A DNA stretch of 64,000 bases from Metamycoplasma salivarium (GTDB taxonomy: Bacteria > Bacillota_I > Bacilli_A > Mycoplasmatales > Metamycoplasmataceae), in contig NZ_LR214938.2 in the NCBI RefSeq assembly GCF_900660445.2, forward strand, positions 620,001-684,000, written 5' to 3'. Of this stretch, positions 34,211 through 44,985 are shown piece by piece. A model generated the notes under the pieces. It made no database searches and had not been told where the DNA came from. It saw nothing but the letters and a program-made list of their open reading frames with translations. How positions within the stretch are numbered: position 1 is the stretch's first letter; each line of letters begins with the position of its first letter. Both the position numbers and the translations under genes were made by a program.

Positions 34211-34247
34211 AAATGTGTTCATTTTCTTTATATGAATGCATTTTTTT
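34211..34247 (+). terminator. Terminator after pncB operon
   Basis: 12-bp stem AAATGTGTTCAT/ATGAATGCATTT (two G-U pairs) with a 9-nt loop and seven T. Confidence 0.75.
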
Positions 34248-34271
34248 AATTTATGGGTTAGCAAAATAATT

Positions 34272-34284
34272 TATAATTTAATGC
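34272..34284 (+). promoter_or_regulatory. Leaderless promoter of mscL
   Basis: TATAAT at 34272-34277 with only TTAATGC before the ATG at 34285 and no ribosome-binding site. Same layout as at recO. Confidence 0.65.
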
Positions 34285-34761
34285 ATGACTGAAAAAGAAT
34301 TAGAAAAAAAGAAACATATTGTTAGAAGAAGTTATGACGAAGCTAAGAAAGTTGTAGTCAAAGGCAACATGTTTATGTTAGCAATTGGTTTGCTAATTGG
34401 TGCATCATTTGGAGCTGTTGTTACATCTCTTGCAAATGATGTTATTATGGCGGCAATTGCAAAAGCATTTCATGTTCAAGGTGTTGAAAATATTGTTGTA
34501 AATGGAATTTATATTGGTAAATTTTTAGGTGCTTTAATTCAATTTATTATTGTTGCTTTATTTATATTCCTTGCACTTTTATTAGTTTATCTAATCAAAA
34601 ATACAATTGAATATGTAAAGGCAAGAAAACAAAAAATTGAACCAGAACCAATTCCTGAACCTACAATTGAAGAACTAACCTTAGCAGAACTTAAAAAACT
34701 AAATGAAAATTTTAAAAAATTTATGCCAAAGGAAATTACAAAAGAACATAGCGAAAAATAA
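34285..34761 (+). CDS. mscL: Large-conductance mechanosensitive channel
   Basis: 158 residues. TM1 with FMLAIGLLIGASFGAVVTSLANDVIMAAI (core spans 28-55), then a short periplasmic loop, and TM2 FLGALIQFIIVALFIFLALLLVYLI. A Pro/Glu linker (EPEPIPEPT) and the cytoplasmic helix ELTLAELKKLNENF follow. Pentameric emergency valve for osmotic downshift, important for a wall-less cell. Leaderless promoter. Confidence 0.95.
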   Translation: MTEKELEKKKHIVRRSYDEAKKVVVKGNMFMLAIGLLIGASFGAVVTSLANDVIMAAIAKAFHVQGVENIVVNGIYIGKFLGALIQFIIVALFIFLALLLVYLIKNTIEYVKARKQKIEPEPIPEPTIEELTLAELKKLNENFKKFMPKEITKEHSEK

Positions 34762-34775
34762 TTCCTATGTTTTTT

Positions 34776-34788
34776 TATAATTTAATTC
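34776..34788 (+). promoter_or_regulatory. Leaderless promoter of recO
   Basis: TATAAT at 34776-34781 with TTAATTC before the ATG at 34789; one base different from the mscL spacer. No ribosome-binding site. Confidence 0.65.
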
Positions 34789-35454
34789 ATGATAGAAAAA
34801 ACTTTAAAATCCATTGTTATTAAACATAATGAACATAGTGAAAATAATTTAATAGTTACTATTCTTACAAATGAAGGGAAAATGCAAATCTATGCTCCTG
34901 GTGTGAGAAAAATTGATAGCAAAAATCGCAATGCAATTGGAATTTTAGATTTATCTAATTTAGATTTACTTAGCTCAGAGAAATCTAATAATTTACTTTT
35001 TAGATTAAAAAAAGCAAACTTGATTTGTAAATTTCCTTATGATGTAAATGCAATAGAATTTAAAGAAACCTTACTTTATTTTTTAGAAAAATCTATGTCA
35101 AATAGTTATTTACCTTTCATTCAATCATATGAACAACTTTTGCCGTTTTTAAATCAAAATAAAAATACAAAAATTTTGATCTACCTACTTTACAAACTTT
35201 TGGAATGTGAAGGTATCAAACCAAAATTTGATGGCTGTATAGAATGTGGAAGTCAAACTCATTTAGTTGATTTTAAATTTCACAAGGGTGGATTTTTGTG
35301 TAATTTGCATGCAGAAGAAGAACTTGGAAAGGATAATTTAATGTCTCTTTATTATTTAAGTATTTCATTTGAAAAATTTGAAAAAAATACTTCTTTTCAA
35401 ACTGCAAAATTTATTTTAAAAATGTTAATTCAATATCTACATGAATGTATTTAA
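34789..35454 (+). CDS. recO: DNA repair protein RecO
   Basis: 221 residues. N-terminal OB-fold (KSIVIKHNEHSENNLIVTILTNEGKMQIYAPGVRK), helical middle, zinc-binding CIECGSQTHLVDFKFHKGGFLCNLH. RecO anneals SSB-coated strands and loads RecA. Slightly short but complete. Own leaderless promoter; converges on a broken minus-strand gene with a 9-nt gap. Confidence 0.9.
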   Translation: MIEKTLKSIVIKHNEHSENNLIVTILTNEGKMQIYAPGVRKIDSKNRNAIGILDLSNLDLLSSEKSNNLLFRLKKANLICKFPYDVNAIEFKETLLYFLEKSMSNSYLPFIQSYEQLLPFLNQNKNTKILIYLLYKLLECEGIKPKFDGCIECGSQTHLVDFKFHKGGFLCNLHAEEELGKDNLMSLYYLSISFEKFEKNTSFQTAKFILKMLIQYLHECI

Positions 35455-35463
35455 TGACTTAAA

Positions 35464-36225
35464 TTAATAGTTTTCTCCAAAACCAAACATATCAAATTCA
35501 ATTTTTATATCTAATGGTTCGGTAGGGTGATTATTCTTAATTATTAAATATTTAGTTTTTTTCTTAAAGTTAAGTGATGCTTCAGTATATGTTAATAAAT
35601 TTTGGTGTAAACGAAGGAACAAGATATGTTTTACGTGTTTTTATATCATTTTTTGGTTCTTCGTCAGTTGTATAATCGTATTTTTTCATCACAAATTTCT
35701 TGTTATCATAATCTTTTTCATAGTTTATAAAAGTTTGCAAATAATAGTATTTGTTAGTAATATAGTCTATTTATAAATCCAATATCCATTATTTTTGTAT
35801 TGAGTGTCATTGTTGAATATTTGAAAATATATGTAGTATTTATTGATTAATTCTTTGGGTAGAGCATATTTCCATTCTCTTTTTAGTTTGGGCAAAAAAT
35901 TTTTCCAATCTGAATCTGGCTTTTGAAATATTCCTCAATTTTCAGAATAATCTAGTGTAAAGCTGCGTGTAAACTTAGATTGATTATTTATCAATTTATA
36001 TCCTAAAAATGACTCGATATTTTCCTTAAAATATTTTTTAGCATCATTACTCATATATGTAGAAATCAATGCGTAAATGTAAATTTTTTCATCAAATGCT
36101 TTTAACTGCGGTTTTTCTTTACTTTTTTGTATGCTATAACTAATTAATCCTAATTGAATTGTTGAAAGTGCAATTCCTAACGTCCCTAATCCAAAACCCA
36201 AACCTATTAATATTTTCTTGTTCAT
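35464..36225 (-). pseudogene. Frameshifted single-helix membrane/exported protein gene
   Basis: Starts MNKKILIGLGFGLGTLGIAL with AAGGAG upstream and TATAAT on the minus strand at 36275-36270. The frame stops at TAG after KNNGYWIYK, resumes one base shifted (IDYITNKYYYLQTFINYEKDY to FINIYWSIT) and shifts again to end at 35464 (IKIEFDMFGFGENY). Two indels in A/T-rich runs. Would encode about 250 residues, anchored by one N-terminal helix. Family not recognised; three of its five Trp codons are TGG. Confidence 0.65.
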
Positions 36226-36367
36226 TCTTTATCGATTCTCCTTTTTTCTCTTCTTATTGTTATATAAAGATTATAACATTTAAGACAAGAAAGTAAGCTG
36301 TGGTATCTGTTTGTATATCAGACTTATTTAATTTAATTTTTTGTTTTAACATTTTATGTTAAACAAC

Positions 36368-36381
36368 TATAATATAAAACC
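36368..36381 (+). promoter_or_regulatory. Leaderless promoter of the MATE gene
   Basis: TATAAT at 36368-36373 with 8 nt to the ATG at 36382; no ribosome-binding site. Confidence 0.55.
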
Positions 36382-38133
36382 ATGAATGAAAAAGAAATAA
36401 TTAAGCAAGAAAGAGCAGAAAAACTATTTGCAAATACACCAATTAAAAAAGCTATTTGAATAGTTGCGCTGCCTAGTTTATTAGCTGCTTTAATGTTAGG
36501 TTTATATTTCTTTATCGACCAAATCTTTATTCAAAAATTTGTGCCACAAACAAGATATGTTTTTGATGATAGTGGTAAATTGGGAGAGATTTATAGTTTT
36601 TTAGATAATGGTGTACAAAAATTAACTCAATCAGAATTTTTGAATTTATTCAATAAATACAATAGTTTTGCATCATCAAAAATTAGTACAATTAATTCAA
36701 ATACTGTAGTTTCACAAACAATGGTTGCAATTCAACCTTTCACTATTTTTTCAAATTCAATTGTATTTTTAATTCCTGTCGGAAGTGCCATTTATTACAC
36801 AAAATGTGTTTCAAAAGGTTATAAAAAAGCTGGTCAAAACTTATGAGCTTCTATGTTTTGAACATCAATTGTAACTTCTTTACTCGCTACATTAGTTACA
36901 TTCATTTTTATTTGATCTGGATTTTTAAATTCATTAGTTGGAATTACAAAATTAGATCAAAATGTTAAAGCAAAAATGAACGCTAATGAATTTGATTTAT
37001 TGCAATCATACTATTATGCTGCAGCAAAAATGAGTGCTCATTGAGCTAAACAATATATGTATGTTTATGCTTCAGGCACTATTTTACAAGGGCTTGTGAA
37101 TTTGCTTTCTTACTTAATTAGAGCTGAAGGATATAATGCTTATGTAATGGGTTGAGCAATTGGCGCTAATTTAGTTAACATTGCATTAGATGCTTTATTT
37201 ATGATCCCTCTAAAAATGGGTGTATTAGGTGGTGTTATTGCAACCTTAATTGGTTGGTTTGTCAACTTATTAGCTTATTTAGCATATTGCGCTGTCAAAG
37301 AGAAAAAAGCCAAAACTTGATTGTATTTAAGCATTTTATTCAAATTTAAATTTACTAAAAAGATGCTAGGACCTGTGATCTTGTTAGGTCTTTCTGGCTT
37401 TATTAGAACATTTGGTGTTGCTATTTCATTTACTATGATAAGTTTCTTATTTAGTAAAACTCCATTTGCAGATCCTGGACATTTTCAATATTATTGATCA
37501 AAAAGTGCACCAATTGTTTCTTTATTTTTAACATCAATTTATGGAATTAATGATGGTGCTAGAAGTTTGCTTTCTTATAACTATGCTAAAAAAGATTATG
37601 AGAGATGTAAACAAACTTATTATTGAACAATGTTTGTTGCAATTTTTTATACAACTTTGACTTATACTTTCATTGCACTAACGGCAAATGTAATTTGAGC
37701 TCCAATTTTAAATGTTATTGATGCAGAAAGAATCGAGACAGTTAAATTTATTCGAATTATGATGCTAAGATTAATTGCAGTCTCGCTTTCGGTTAGCTCT
37801 TTACTTGTCTTTCAAGCAACAAATAACATTGGAAAATCGTTACTTGCTTCAGTAATGGAAAACTTTATTTGTGCTGCTATTGTTATTCCTATTGGTTATG
37901 GAATAGCATATGCTGTCTTTTTAAAAACTTCTTCAGTTGCATTAGCAAATTGAATAATCGCTTGATTTTTTATCATAAATTTACTAATTGCTTCGACTAT
38001 TTTATTTATTATGTCTTCATATTACATTACAAAAGGAATCAAAAAACCTAAGGTTAAACAATCTTGAAGTGAAAAAATTGAAGAAGATTTTCATAAAACA
38101 TCACAAGAATTTGAAAATTTTAATAAAATTTAA
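36382..38133 (+). CDS. MATE-family efflux transporter
   Basis: 583 residues, about twelve membrane helices, many TGA Trp codons. Typical features: KAIWIVALPSLLAALMLGLYFFIDQIFI at the start, QGLVNLLSYLIRAEGYNAYVMGWAIGANLVNIALDA in the first half, and SIYGINDGARSLLSYNYAKKDYERCKQTYYW in the second. MATE proteins export drugs or cations with Na+ or H+. Slightly long, owing to an extracellular insertion around residues 55-105. Transcript probably leaderless; a terminator lies 60 nt downstream. Confidence 0.9.
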
Positions 38134-38193
38134 ATATGTTTATATTAAATATAAATAGGAAAGAATTAAAAATCAAAAAATTTATTTAAAGTG

Positions 38194-38220
38194 AGGGTGA
38201 TTTTTTAATCGCCTTTTTTT
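38194..38220 (+). terminator. Terminator immediately before lipoprotein gene
   Basis: 9-bp stem AGGGTGATT/AATCGCCTT (two G-U) with a 4-T loop and seven T. GGAG of the next gene begins 4 nt later, so it may act as an attenuator of that gene. Confidence 0.7.
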
Positions 38221-38233
38221 ATTGGAGAAATAT

Positions 38234-40474
38234 ATGAAAAAATCAAAAAGAATATTATTTGTAAGTCTTGGAATTATGTCAACTTTGGCTGCATCATTAC
38301 CATTAATTGCAACTTCATGTAAAGATTCTAAGAATCCTGACACACCAACACCACAACCTAAGCCAGATCCTAAACCTCATGTTGAAACTGAACAAGAAAA
38401 ACTTGATAAATGAGCTAAAGAAAATATGACTGATGTATTTTCAATAATTAATGGAAAAGAAAGTGAATTTCAACAAGCAATTGCCGAAAACAAAGATTTT
38501 TATTATAGTTACAAAAACAAACAAATTTTAGCAGTTGATCATGGAAAACGTCCAAACTGAAAAACTGATAACAATTATTTACTTGAACTTAAAAATGTTA
38601 ATTTTCCATCAAATGATTATCAACTTGTAAATGCTAATAAACCAACTTATGAAAGTAATGGGCAAACCAGATTATCATCACATCTAGAATGAGAAATAAT
38701 TAATGAAGAAATTGTTTTCAAATATAAAGTTGCTATTTATAAAAAAGATGGAAATCACATAATTTCTAATGAAGTAATATCATCTAATTTAGGAAAATTT
38801 ACTGGTGCTTTATCAGAAGAAGACAAAAAATTATTAGAAGCGCAATCAAAAACTTCATTTGATTATCCAAATAAAGAAAATACATTACTTGCTGATGCAA
38901 AAGAAGATCAAATTATTAAAAATATTCCTGAAGGATATGAATTAACTAAATTTACAGCAGTGAAAAATAGTGATTTAGCTACTGGAATTTATGAATATAC
39001 AATTATATTCAAGCTTAAATCAATCGCAAACCCTGATGTTGTAAGCAAGAAAAATGTTGAATATGTCATTAGAGGATTTAAGAAAACACAAGAAATTATC
39101 GAACAAGAAAAGAAAGCAATTGAAAAGATAAGTGAAGAATTTAAAAAAACAACAATTAAATTGTTAAACGAAAAAGCATATCAAGATGTGATTAAAAATA
39201 AACAAATTGATAACTATGATAAAAAACCTAATTTTGTTGTCTCAGGTTATGATGAAAATCTATATAATGCAACACTTTCTAACCTAGAAGTAAAAGAAAA
39301 TGGATTGAAATATGACATTAAATTAACATTGACTTTAACATCTAAAACCAATAGTGATATATTTGCTAAAAGCGAAATGAATGTTTCTGCAGAATATGTC
39401 AAAGGAATAAATCCACATACATTGAATGATCAAGAACAAAAACAACATTTAGAAAATGCATTATTAGATACTGTGATTTATCCATATTTTTCAAAAGATA
39501 AAACATATATTCAAAAGATGAAATATTCTGAATTAACCAATAGATCTTATTTTATTAGCAGAAAAGACAATGATTTAAACTATCAATTTACTGAATTAAT
39601 TAAAAGAGGTGATAAATATTTTGTTAAAACAGAAGTTTCTTTTGATGGCTGATTAGAATCACCAAAAGTTGTTAAGGAAATAGAAGTTAGTTTTGATAAA
39701 TTAGGGCTTGATATTATCAACGATGCAAGAATCAAAAAAGGCCAAGAACCTATCCAGGATCAAACAGCACCAAGTCCTACATTACCTGAATATGAACCTA
39801 ATATTTCAATTGATAAATTTAAAGACACCGAGCAAGATGAAGTAAATAAGAATATAATAAATAACAAATTTTTACAAGGAATTAAAAAGGCAAAAGTTTG
39901 AACTTATAATGCAGAATTATTAGAAAAAATTGAAAAAAATGAAGCAAATGCTTATATTCAAAATTTTAATCCAATAATGGATGGCATTAATTCGAGACCA
40001 AAAACTGAAATGTATTTTGGTTCATCTTCAAAATATATTTATGAACAACAACAAGTTTATTATTTCTCAAATTTTAGAAAAGAAGAAAATGGAGAATATA
40101 CTGTTAAAGTTACAACAGTAAGCATTCAAGATTTTAATAGCGGTGAATTTTCAAATGCTTGCTCTACAAGAGTTACTGTAGATACATCAAAAGTTGCAGA
40201 AGATTATATTAATAAGAAATGTTTTACAGAATATGTCAAATCATTAGCACTTAATATTACATATAAAAATGCTTTTGAAACTTTAGTAAAGGATGCAAAA
40301 ATTGAGAACCTAGAATGCAATAATTTGCCATCAGGTTATACAATTGAATATGAAATTGATAAGACTCAAAAGAAAGCAAACTCAGGCATTTTGAAAATAT
40401 GATATTCAATTTCAAAAGAAGGACATAAAACATTTAAAATCTCACTTGAAATCTCAGGCTTTAACCGCAATTAA
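38234..40474 (+). CDS. Large surface lipoprotein
   Basis: 746 residues. Start at ATG 38234 is set by GGAG 6 nt upstream; an in-frame TTG at 38222 is rejected. Lipobox LIATSC (Cys about 29) followed by a Pro-rich spacer (PDTPTPQPKPDPKPH). The body contains units ending ..VEYVIRGFKK and ..SLEISGFNRN, like the mycoplasma lipoprotein-associated domain also seen in the 18.3-kb lipoprotein. Presumably surface exposed; ligand unknown. No promoter fits between the upstream terminator and the start, so expression must come by readthrough. Ends with a terminator. Confidence 0.78.
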
Positions 40475-40490
40475 TCACATATTAATTTAG

Positions 40491-40514
40491 ATCTCTCACT
40501 TTGAGAGATTTTTT
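40491..40514 (+). terminator. Terminator after large lipoprotein
   Basis: Perfect 8-bp stem ATCTCTCA/TGAGAGAT with a CTT loop and T-run. Confidence 0.85.
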
Positions 40515-40589
40515 AATAGTCAAATTGGCTAATAAAATGGTATATTTATTAATAGAAATAACTTAGTTAAAGTTTAAAGGAAAATTAAT

Positions 40590-41558
40590 ATGTCAGAAAA
40601 TAAAAAAAATCTAAATAATGAAACTTTTTATGTTTTTTTGTACGAAACAAAAGAAGAAATTTTTTCAAAATTATTTAACAAAAACACCGAATTTCACAAA
40701 GCAAGATTAAATGGATATTATGCAGCCACTGATGATTTAGGCTTTAAATTATTAAAAAAAGATCGTTTAAAATATGTTGATGGTTATGTTTATAAAATCA
40801 CTAAAGATGAACTATTTAAATTAGATAGATTTCTAATGTTCCCATTATATGGAAGATTTGAAATTAATGTTATTACATTAGATACAAATGAAATTTTAGA
40901 AAATGTTTTAACATATTCTAGATTAGAATTAGCACAACCTCATGAAGTTAAACAAGATGATGCATCTAGTGATGAAGTAATTTTAAAGAACATTGAAGGT
41001 TTTAATAAATTTGCTGATCTAGAAAAAAATGAACCTTTTTATGATTTTATTTTGCTTTGAGAAATTACAAAGGAACAAAATCAGTTAATCAATGAAAATC
41101 CCTTTCCTTTTTTTAATCTAGATATTAAAATGAAAGAACAAAAAGATGCCGAAATTAGAAACTATGGTATTTTGTTCACGTTTGAGCATGAAAAAAAATA
41201 TTATGCTGCTTATACAATGTTTGCAAAATATAGCTTTTTATCTGCAATTGACTATTACAATATTTTTTATCAAGTTCCAAATTCATTCCCCGCAACTTAT
41301 AATTTCATATTTTTATATGACAAATATTTTGAAGGTAAAGCAAAAGATTATGAATTTTTAAATCAAATTAAACCCATATTCTTCATTTCTGCCAGATTAG
41401 ATTTAGATCAAAAAGAGCCAACAATTGGTGTTTACCAAAAAGCTTGCGAATTTGTAGTAAATGATTTTAATAAAGACCATTTTGAAAGATATAATTGACT
41501 TTTATCAGCATTTTTTGATGCTAAAAATAGAAAAATAATAAAAGATAATGATAAATAA
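40590..41558 (+). CDS. Protein with gamma-glutamylcyclotransferase-like N-terminus, function unknown
   Basis: 322 residues, cytoplasmic. Residues 12-100 read FYVFLYETKEEI ... NGYYAATD ... VDGYVYKITKDELFKLDRFLMFPLYGRFEINV, which follows the GGCT/AIG2 pattern (Y-G-T-L start, 'GyvY.i..eel..LDrfE..Y.R..v'). The usual YGTL is YETK here and the catalytic Glu is not obvious. Residues 130-322 (with two TGA Trp) are unrecognised. AAGGA 8 nt before the ATG. Overlaps uvrC by 11 nt, so it is co-expressed with it. Confidence 0.5.
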
Positions 41559-43242
41559 AGATTTAATCAAAAATGTCCCCAATAAACCAGGTGTTTATCT
41601 TTGAAAAGATCAAAACGGGAAAATAATTTATATAGGTAAGGCAAAAAATTTAAAAAGAAGGATGAGTCAATACTTCAATTTAAATATGCTAAATTCATAT
41701 AAAACTTCTCATATGAGAAGTCAAATTTTTTCATTTGAAACTATTATTACGCAATCAGATCGTAGTGCTTTTATTTTAGAAAGAAAACTAATTGACGAAC
41801 ATAAACCTTTTTATAATGTTTGCTTTCCAAACACAAAATCATTTCCTTACATAAAAATTAAGTTATTAAAAAATCAAATTAAAATAGAAATCACTAACTC
41901 TTACAAAAAAGAACAAAATGCAGTTTATTTTGGTCCTTTAATAAATAATAAAAATTATCGTCCTTTAATTAAATATTTATCTCATATATTGCTAGCTGAG
42001 AAAGGTTTGTTTATTGAAAACAAATCTGAAGAATTTTGACAAGAAAAATTCGAAGAAGCTAAGAAAATCATTAATCACCCACAATCATTTTTGCAATCTT
42101 TAAAGCAAAAAGTTGATAATGCAAAGCGAAATTTAGATTTTGAACTTGCCAAATTATATGCATCAGTGATTGATGTTTTTTCTTACAATGAAGATAACCA
42201 AGAAATTTTTATTAAATCTAAAAAAGCGATTGATGTGATTGGTGATTTTGAATATAACAATGTATTATTATTGTCGATTTTCCATTATCGTGATGGGATG
42301 TTAATTTCTGAAGAAAATTTTTCTCATGAAATTGTTGAAAATAGAAAACTAACTTTATCTGAGTTTATTGCTAGATATTATGAAAAAAACATTACTCCAG
42401 ATATTATTTTGACTAGTTTAGAACAATGAAATGATTTTGATGAATCAATTAAAGATAAATTTCAAAAACCTAATACAAATCAATATACACATTTAATGCA
42501 AATTGCCCTGCAAAATGCTGAGAATGATGTAGAAAGAAAGTATAAAGATTTTTTAGAAGAAAACAATAAACTAAGTGTACAAGAAAAGTTAAGTTCATTG
42601 CTAAAAATTGATTGTTCAAAGATAGTTATTTTTGATAACTCATTTTTTGCAAATACAAATTCTGCAGTTGGAGTTGCATGTGTTTATCAAAATGGTGAAC
42701 CTAATAAAAAAATGTATCGTCATTATTATCATTCAATAAATACATTAACAAGAAATGCTGATGTTGAATATATGTTTCAAACAGCATTAAAATTTTTAAA
42801 GTCATATCCTGATTTTCCAACTCTAATTTTTGCAGATGGTAACATATTACAAATCAATGAAATTTTAAAAGCTCAAAAACTTTTAGGTTTATCGATACCA
42901 GTTTACGGTCTTATTAAAAATGATCAACATCAAACTAAAACCTTAATTGATCAAAATGGCAATGAAATATTAATTGAAGAAAAAGAAATTTTTTTCTTTT
43001 TAGCTAGAATGCAGGAAGAAGTTGATAGATTTGCTAAAAAATGGTATTTCAAGAAAGAATATCAATATATGATAGAAAATGATGTGTTGACAATTAAAGG
43101 AATTGGCAAAAAAACATTAGAAAATCTTTTAAATTATTTTGGTTCTTATGCAAATATTCAAGATGCAACTTTACAAGAACTTAAGAAAGTTGTTAATGAA
43201 AAAGTTGCAATTCAAATTTTTAATATGACTAAAAAAGTATAA
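41548..43242 (+). CDS. uvrC: Excinuclease ABC subunit C
   Basis: 564 residues, TGA Trp codons at three or more sites. N-terminal GIY-YIG nuclease (KPGVYLWKDQNGKIIYIGKAKNLKRRM), UVR motif for UvrB (LKQKVDNAKRNLDFELAKLY), RNase-H-like second nuclease (IVIFDNSFFANTNSAVGVACVYQNGEP, TLIFADGN) and C-terminal helix-hairpin-helix (TIKGIGKKTLENLLNYFGS). Makes both incisions in nucleotide excision repair. Start lies within the previous gene. Confidence 0.96.
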
Positions 43243-43288
43243 AAATTTTGATTTTGCTAAAATAAATAGATTATTAAGAGGAAAAATA

Positions 43289-44446
43289 ATGGCAGATTTT
43301 GCAATAAATTCACTTGACAAATGGAACAAACTTGTTTACCATAGCAAGACAATTTTTATTTTAACAATTGTAATTATCACTCTTACAATCTTTTTTGGCT
43401 TTTTAAGTGGAATTAGATGAGGAGTATATGGTGGAATTGCAATTTTTGTTGGCGTTTTAATTGCATGAGGAATTTCTTTTGGAGTTACTTCATTAGTTAT
43501 TGATGCCATATTGCAGAAACTTGACTTTGATAAAGTGTCTCAAGGTTATATAAAAAAAGAAGATGTAGATGTCGTTCGAAAAATGGTTTTTGGCATAATA
43601 ATGACAATTATTGCAATTTGTATTGTAATTATTAATGAAATTATCATTTTAATTATTAGAAAACCAATTACAAAGAGAATGAGATACAATAAATCTATTA
43701 ACAAATCAAATGCTTTATGAAGATTAGGTGGTGGAACTATTGCTGCTATTAGTGTTTTTCCAATTGCAATTTTAGCTGCTAACGCAACTGGCTTTGTTAG
43801 TGTTAATAATAATACAATTAATACAAATGACAAAATTCTTAGTGCACTAACTTTCAATAAAGCAGCAGGCGTTTCTAAATATACACCTGGATTGCTAAGC
43901 TTAGGTAAAATTGCTGCAGATTATGCAAAAAATGGAAATAATCAAGACAGTATTGTAGGTTCAATAGATGCTTATTTCCAAGAATTCTTTAAACAAAAGA
44001 ATTATGCCTTTCAAGGCAAATTAAAAGACACGAACTTTCATATAGATTCAGATCCAATTGGTACTAATGTTGACGTTGAATTTTGATTCGGTTTGAAACA
44101 AGAGAAAGATAATAAAATAGAATATGAGACATTTCCAAAATTTGAAGATGGAACAGTTCAAGATGTTTTAAATGGTTTTTTTGCAAGTGACGAATCGTTT
44201 GCGATGTTCGAAAAAATTTTAAACAAAATTAAGCCTATGCCTATCAATGACCAAAACATTACCGAACTTGATAAATTAGAAGAGGCCTTGCAATTTATGA
44301 AGGATAGTGGAATTAATTTGAAATTTGATGTTGATTTTAGCAACATAAAAATTCATGTTAATGAAAAATTAAAATTTCATGTTCCTAATGAAAAATATCG
44401 CAATATTATTAAACAAAAAGTTTTCGAAATTGCTCAAAAGTTATAA
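43289..44446 (+). CDS. Membrane protein of unknown function, C-terminus possibly cut by a frameshift
   Basis: 385 residues as it stands. AAGAGG before the ATG. Four helices in the first 170 residues (TIFILTIVIITLTIFFGFL, GIAIFVGVLIAWGISFG, VFGIIMTIIAICIVIINEI, LGGGTIAAISVFPIAIL cores), then an exterior-type soluble domain. After the TAA the sequence remains coding in a shifted frame (SNIKIPKSVGEMTNISTQIG to a TAA at 44547), so a one-base loss in the run CAAAAG near 44437 may have removed about 34 residues. Family not recognised. Confidence 0.6.
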
Positions 44447-44556
44447 GTAATATAAAAATTCCTAAGTCTGTTGGTGAAATGACAAACATTAGTACACAAA
44501 TAGGTTATATCTTACAAGCACTTGTTAATAATTTCATAGTTCCATAAAAGTATGAA

Positions 44557-44594
44557 AAAAGAGCAATCATAAATTATTTGATTTGCTCTTTTTA
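44557..44594 (+). terminator. Terminator after 43.3-kb membrane protein
   Basis: Stem AAAAGAGCA-ATCA / TGATTTGCTCTTTT (one bulge), T-rich end on plus and A-run giving Ts on the minus strand; convergent with the tRNA genes, so it may serve both sides. Confidence 0.7.
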
Positions 44595-44613
44595 TTTGGC
44601 CTGTTTAGTGATA

Positions 44614-44687
44614 TGGTGCGGATGAAGGGAATCGAACCCTCGTATTCAGATTGGCAACCTGATGTTCTACCATTGAACTACATCCGC
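44614..44687 (-). tRNA. tRNA-Gly (anticodon GCC)
   Basis: 74 nt including encoded CCA. Acceptor arms GCGGATG/CATCCGC, T arm GGGTTCGATTCCC, anticodon loop TTGCCAA with GCC. Cloverleaf complete. Second glycine tRNA lies immediately beside it. Confidence 0.95.
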
Positions 44688-44689
44688 AA

Positions 44690-44763
44690 TGGTGCAAGTG
44701 AAGGGAATCGAACCCTCATATTCAGCTTGGAAGGCTGATGTTCTACCACTAAACTACACTCGC
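44690..44763 (-). tRNA. tRNA-Gly (anticodon TCC)
   Basis: 74 nt including encoded CCA. Acceptor GCGAGTG/CACTTGC with one G-U pair, anticodon loop CTTCCAA with TCC, T arm GGGTTCGATTCCC. Two nt upstream of the other Gly tRNA in the same orientation. Confidence 0.95.
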
Positions 44764-44819
44764 AAAAATGCATTAGTAATTATATAAGAATTTTTACAAA
44801 AAAATTAAAAATAAAAAAA

Positions 44820-44895
44820 TGGCGATCGCGGCAGGAATCGAACCTGCGACAACAGGCTTAGAAGGCATGTGCTCTATCCCCTGAGCTACGCGACC
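44820..44895 (-). tRNA. tRNA-Arg (anticodon TCT)
   Basis: 76 nt including encoded CCA. Acceptor GGTCGCG/CGCGATC, anticodon loop CTTCTAA with TCT, T arm CAGGTTCGATTCCTG. Reads AGA, the dominant Arg codon here. Confidence 0.95.
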
Positions 44896-44958
44896 ACACA
44901 ATATTATTTTAGCACAAATGTTGGCATATATTTTGTTTTTAAGTAAACTAATTTACAA

Positions 44959-44964
44959 TATAAT
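44959..44964 (+). promoter_or_regulatory. -10 box of azoR operon
   Basis: TATAAT 22 nt before the ATG, with TGAGG as ribosome-binding site; conventional short leader. Confidence 0.5.
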
Positions 44965-44985
44965 TTTATTAGAAATGAGGTATTT

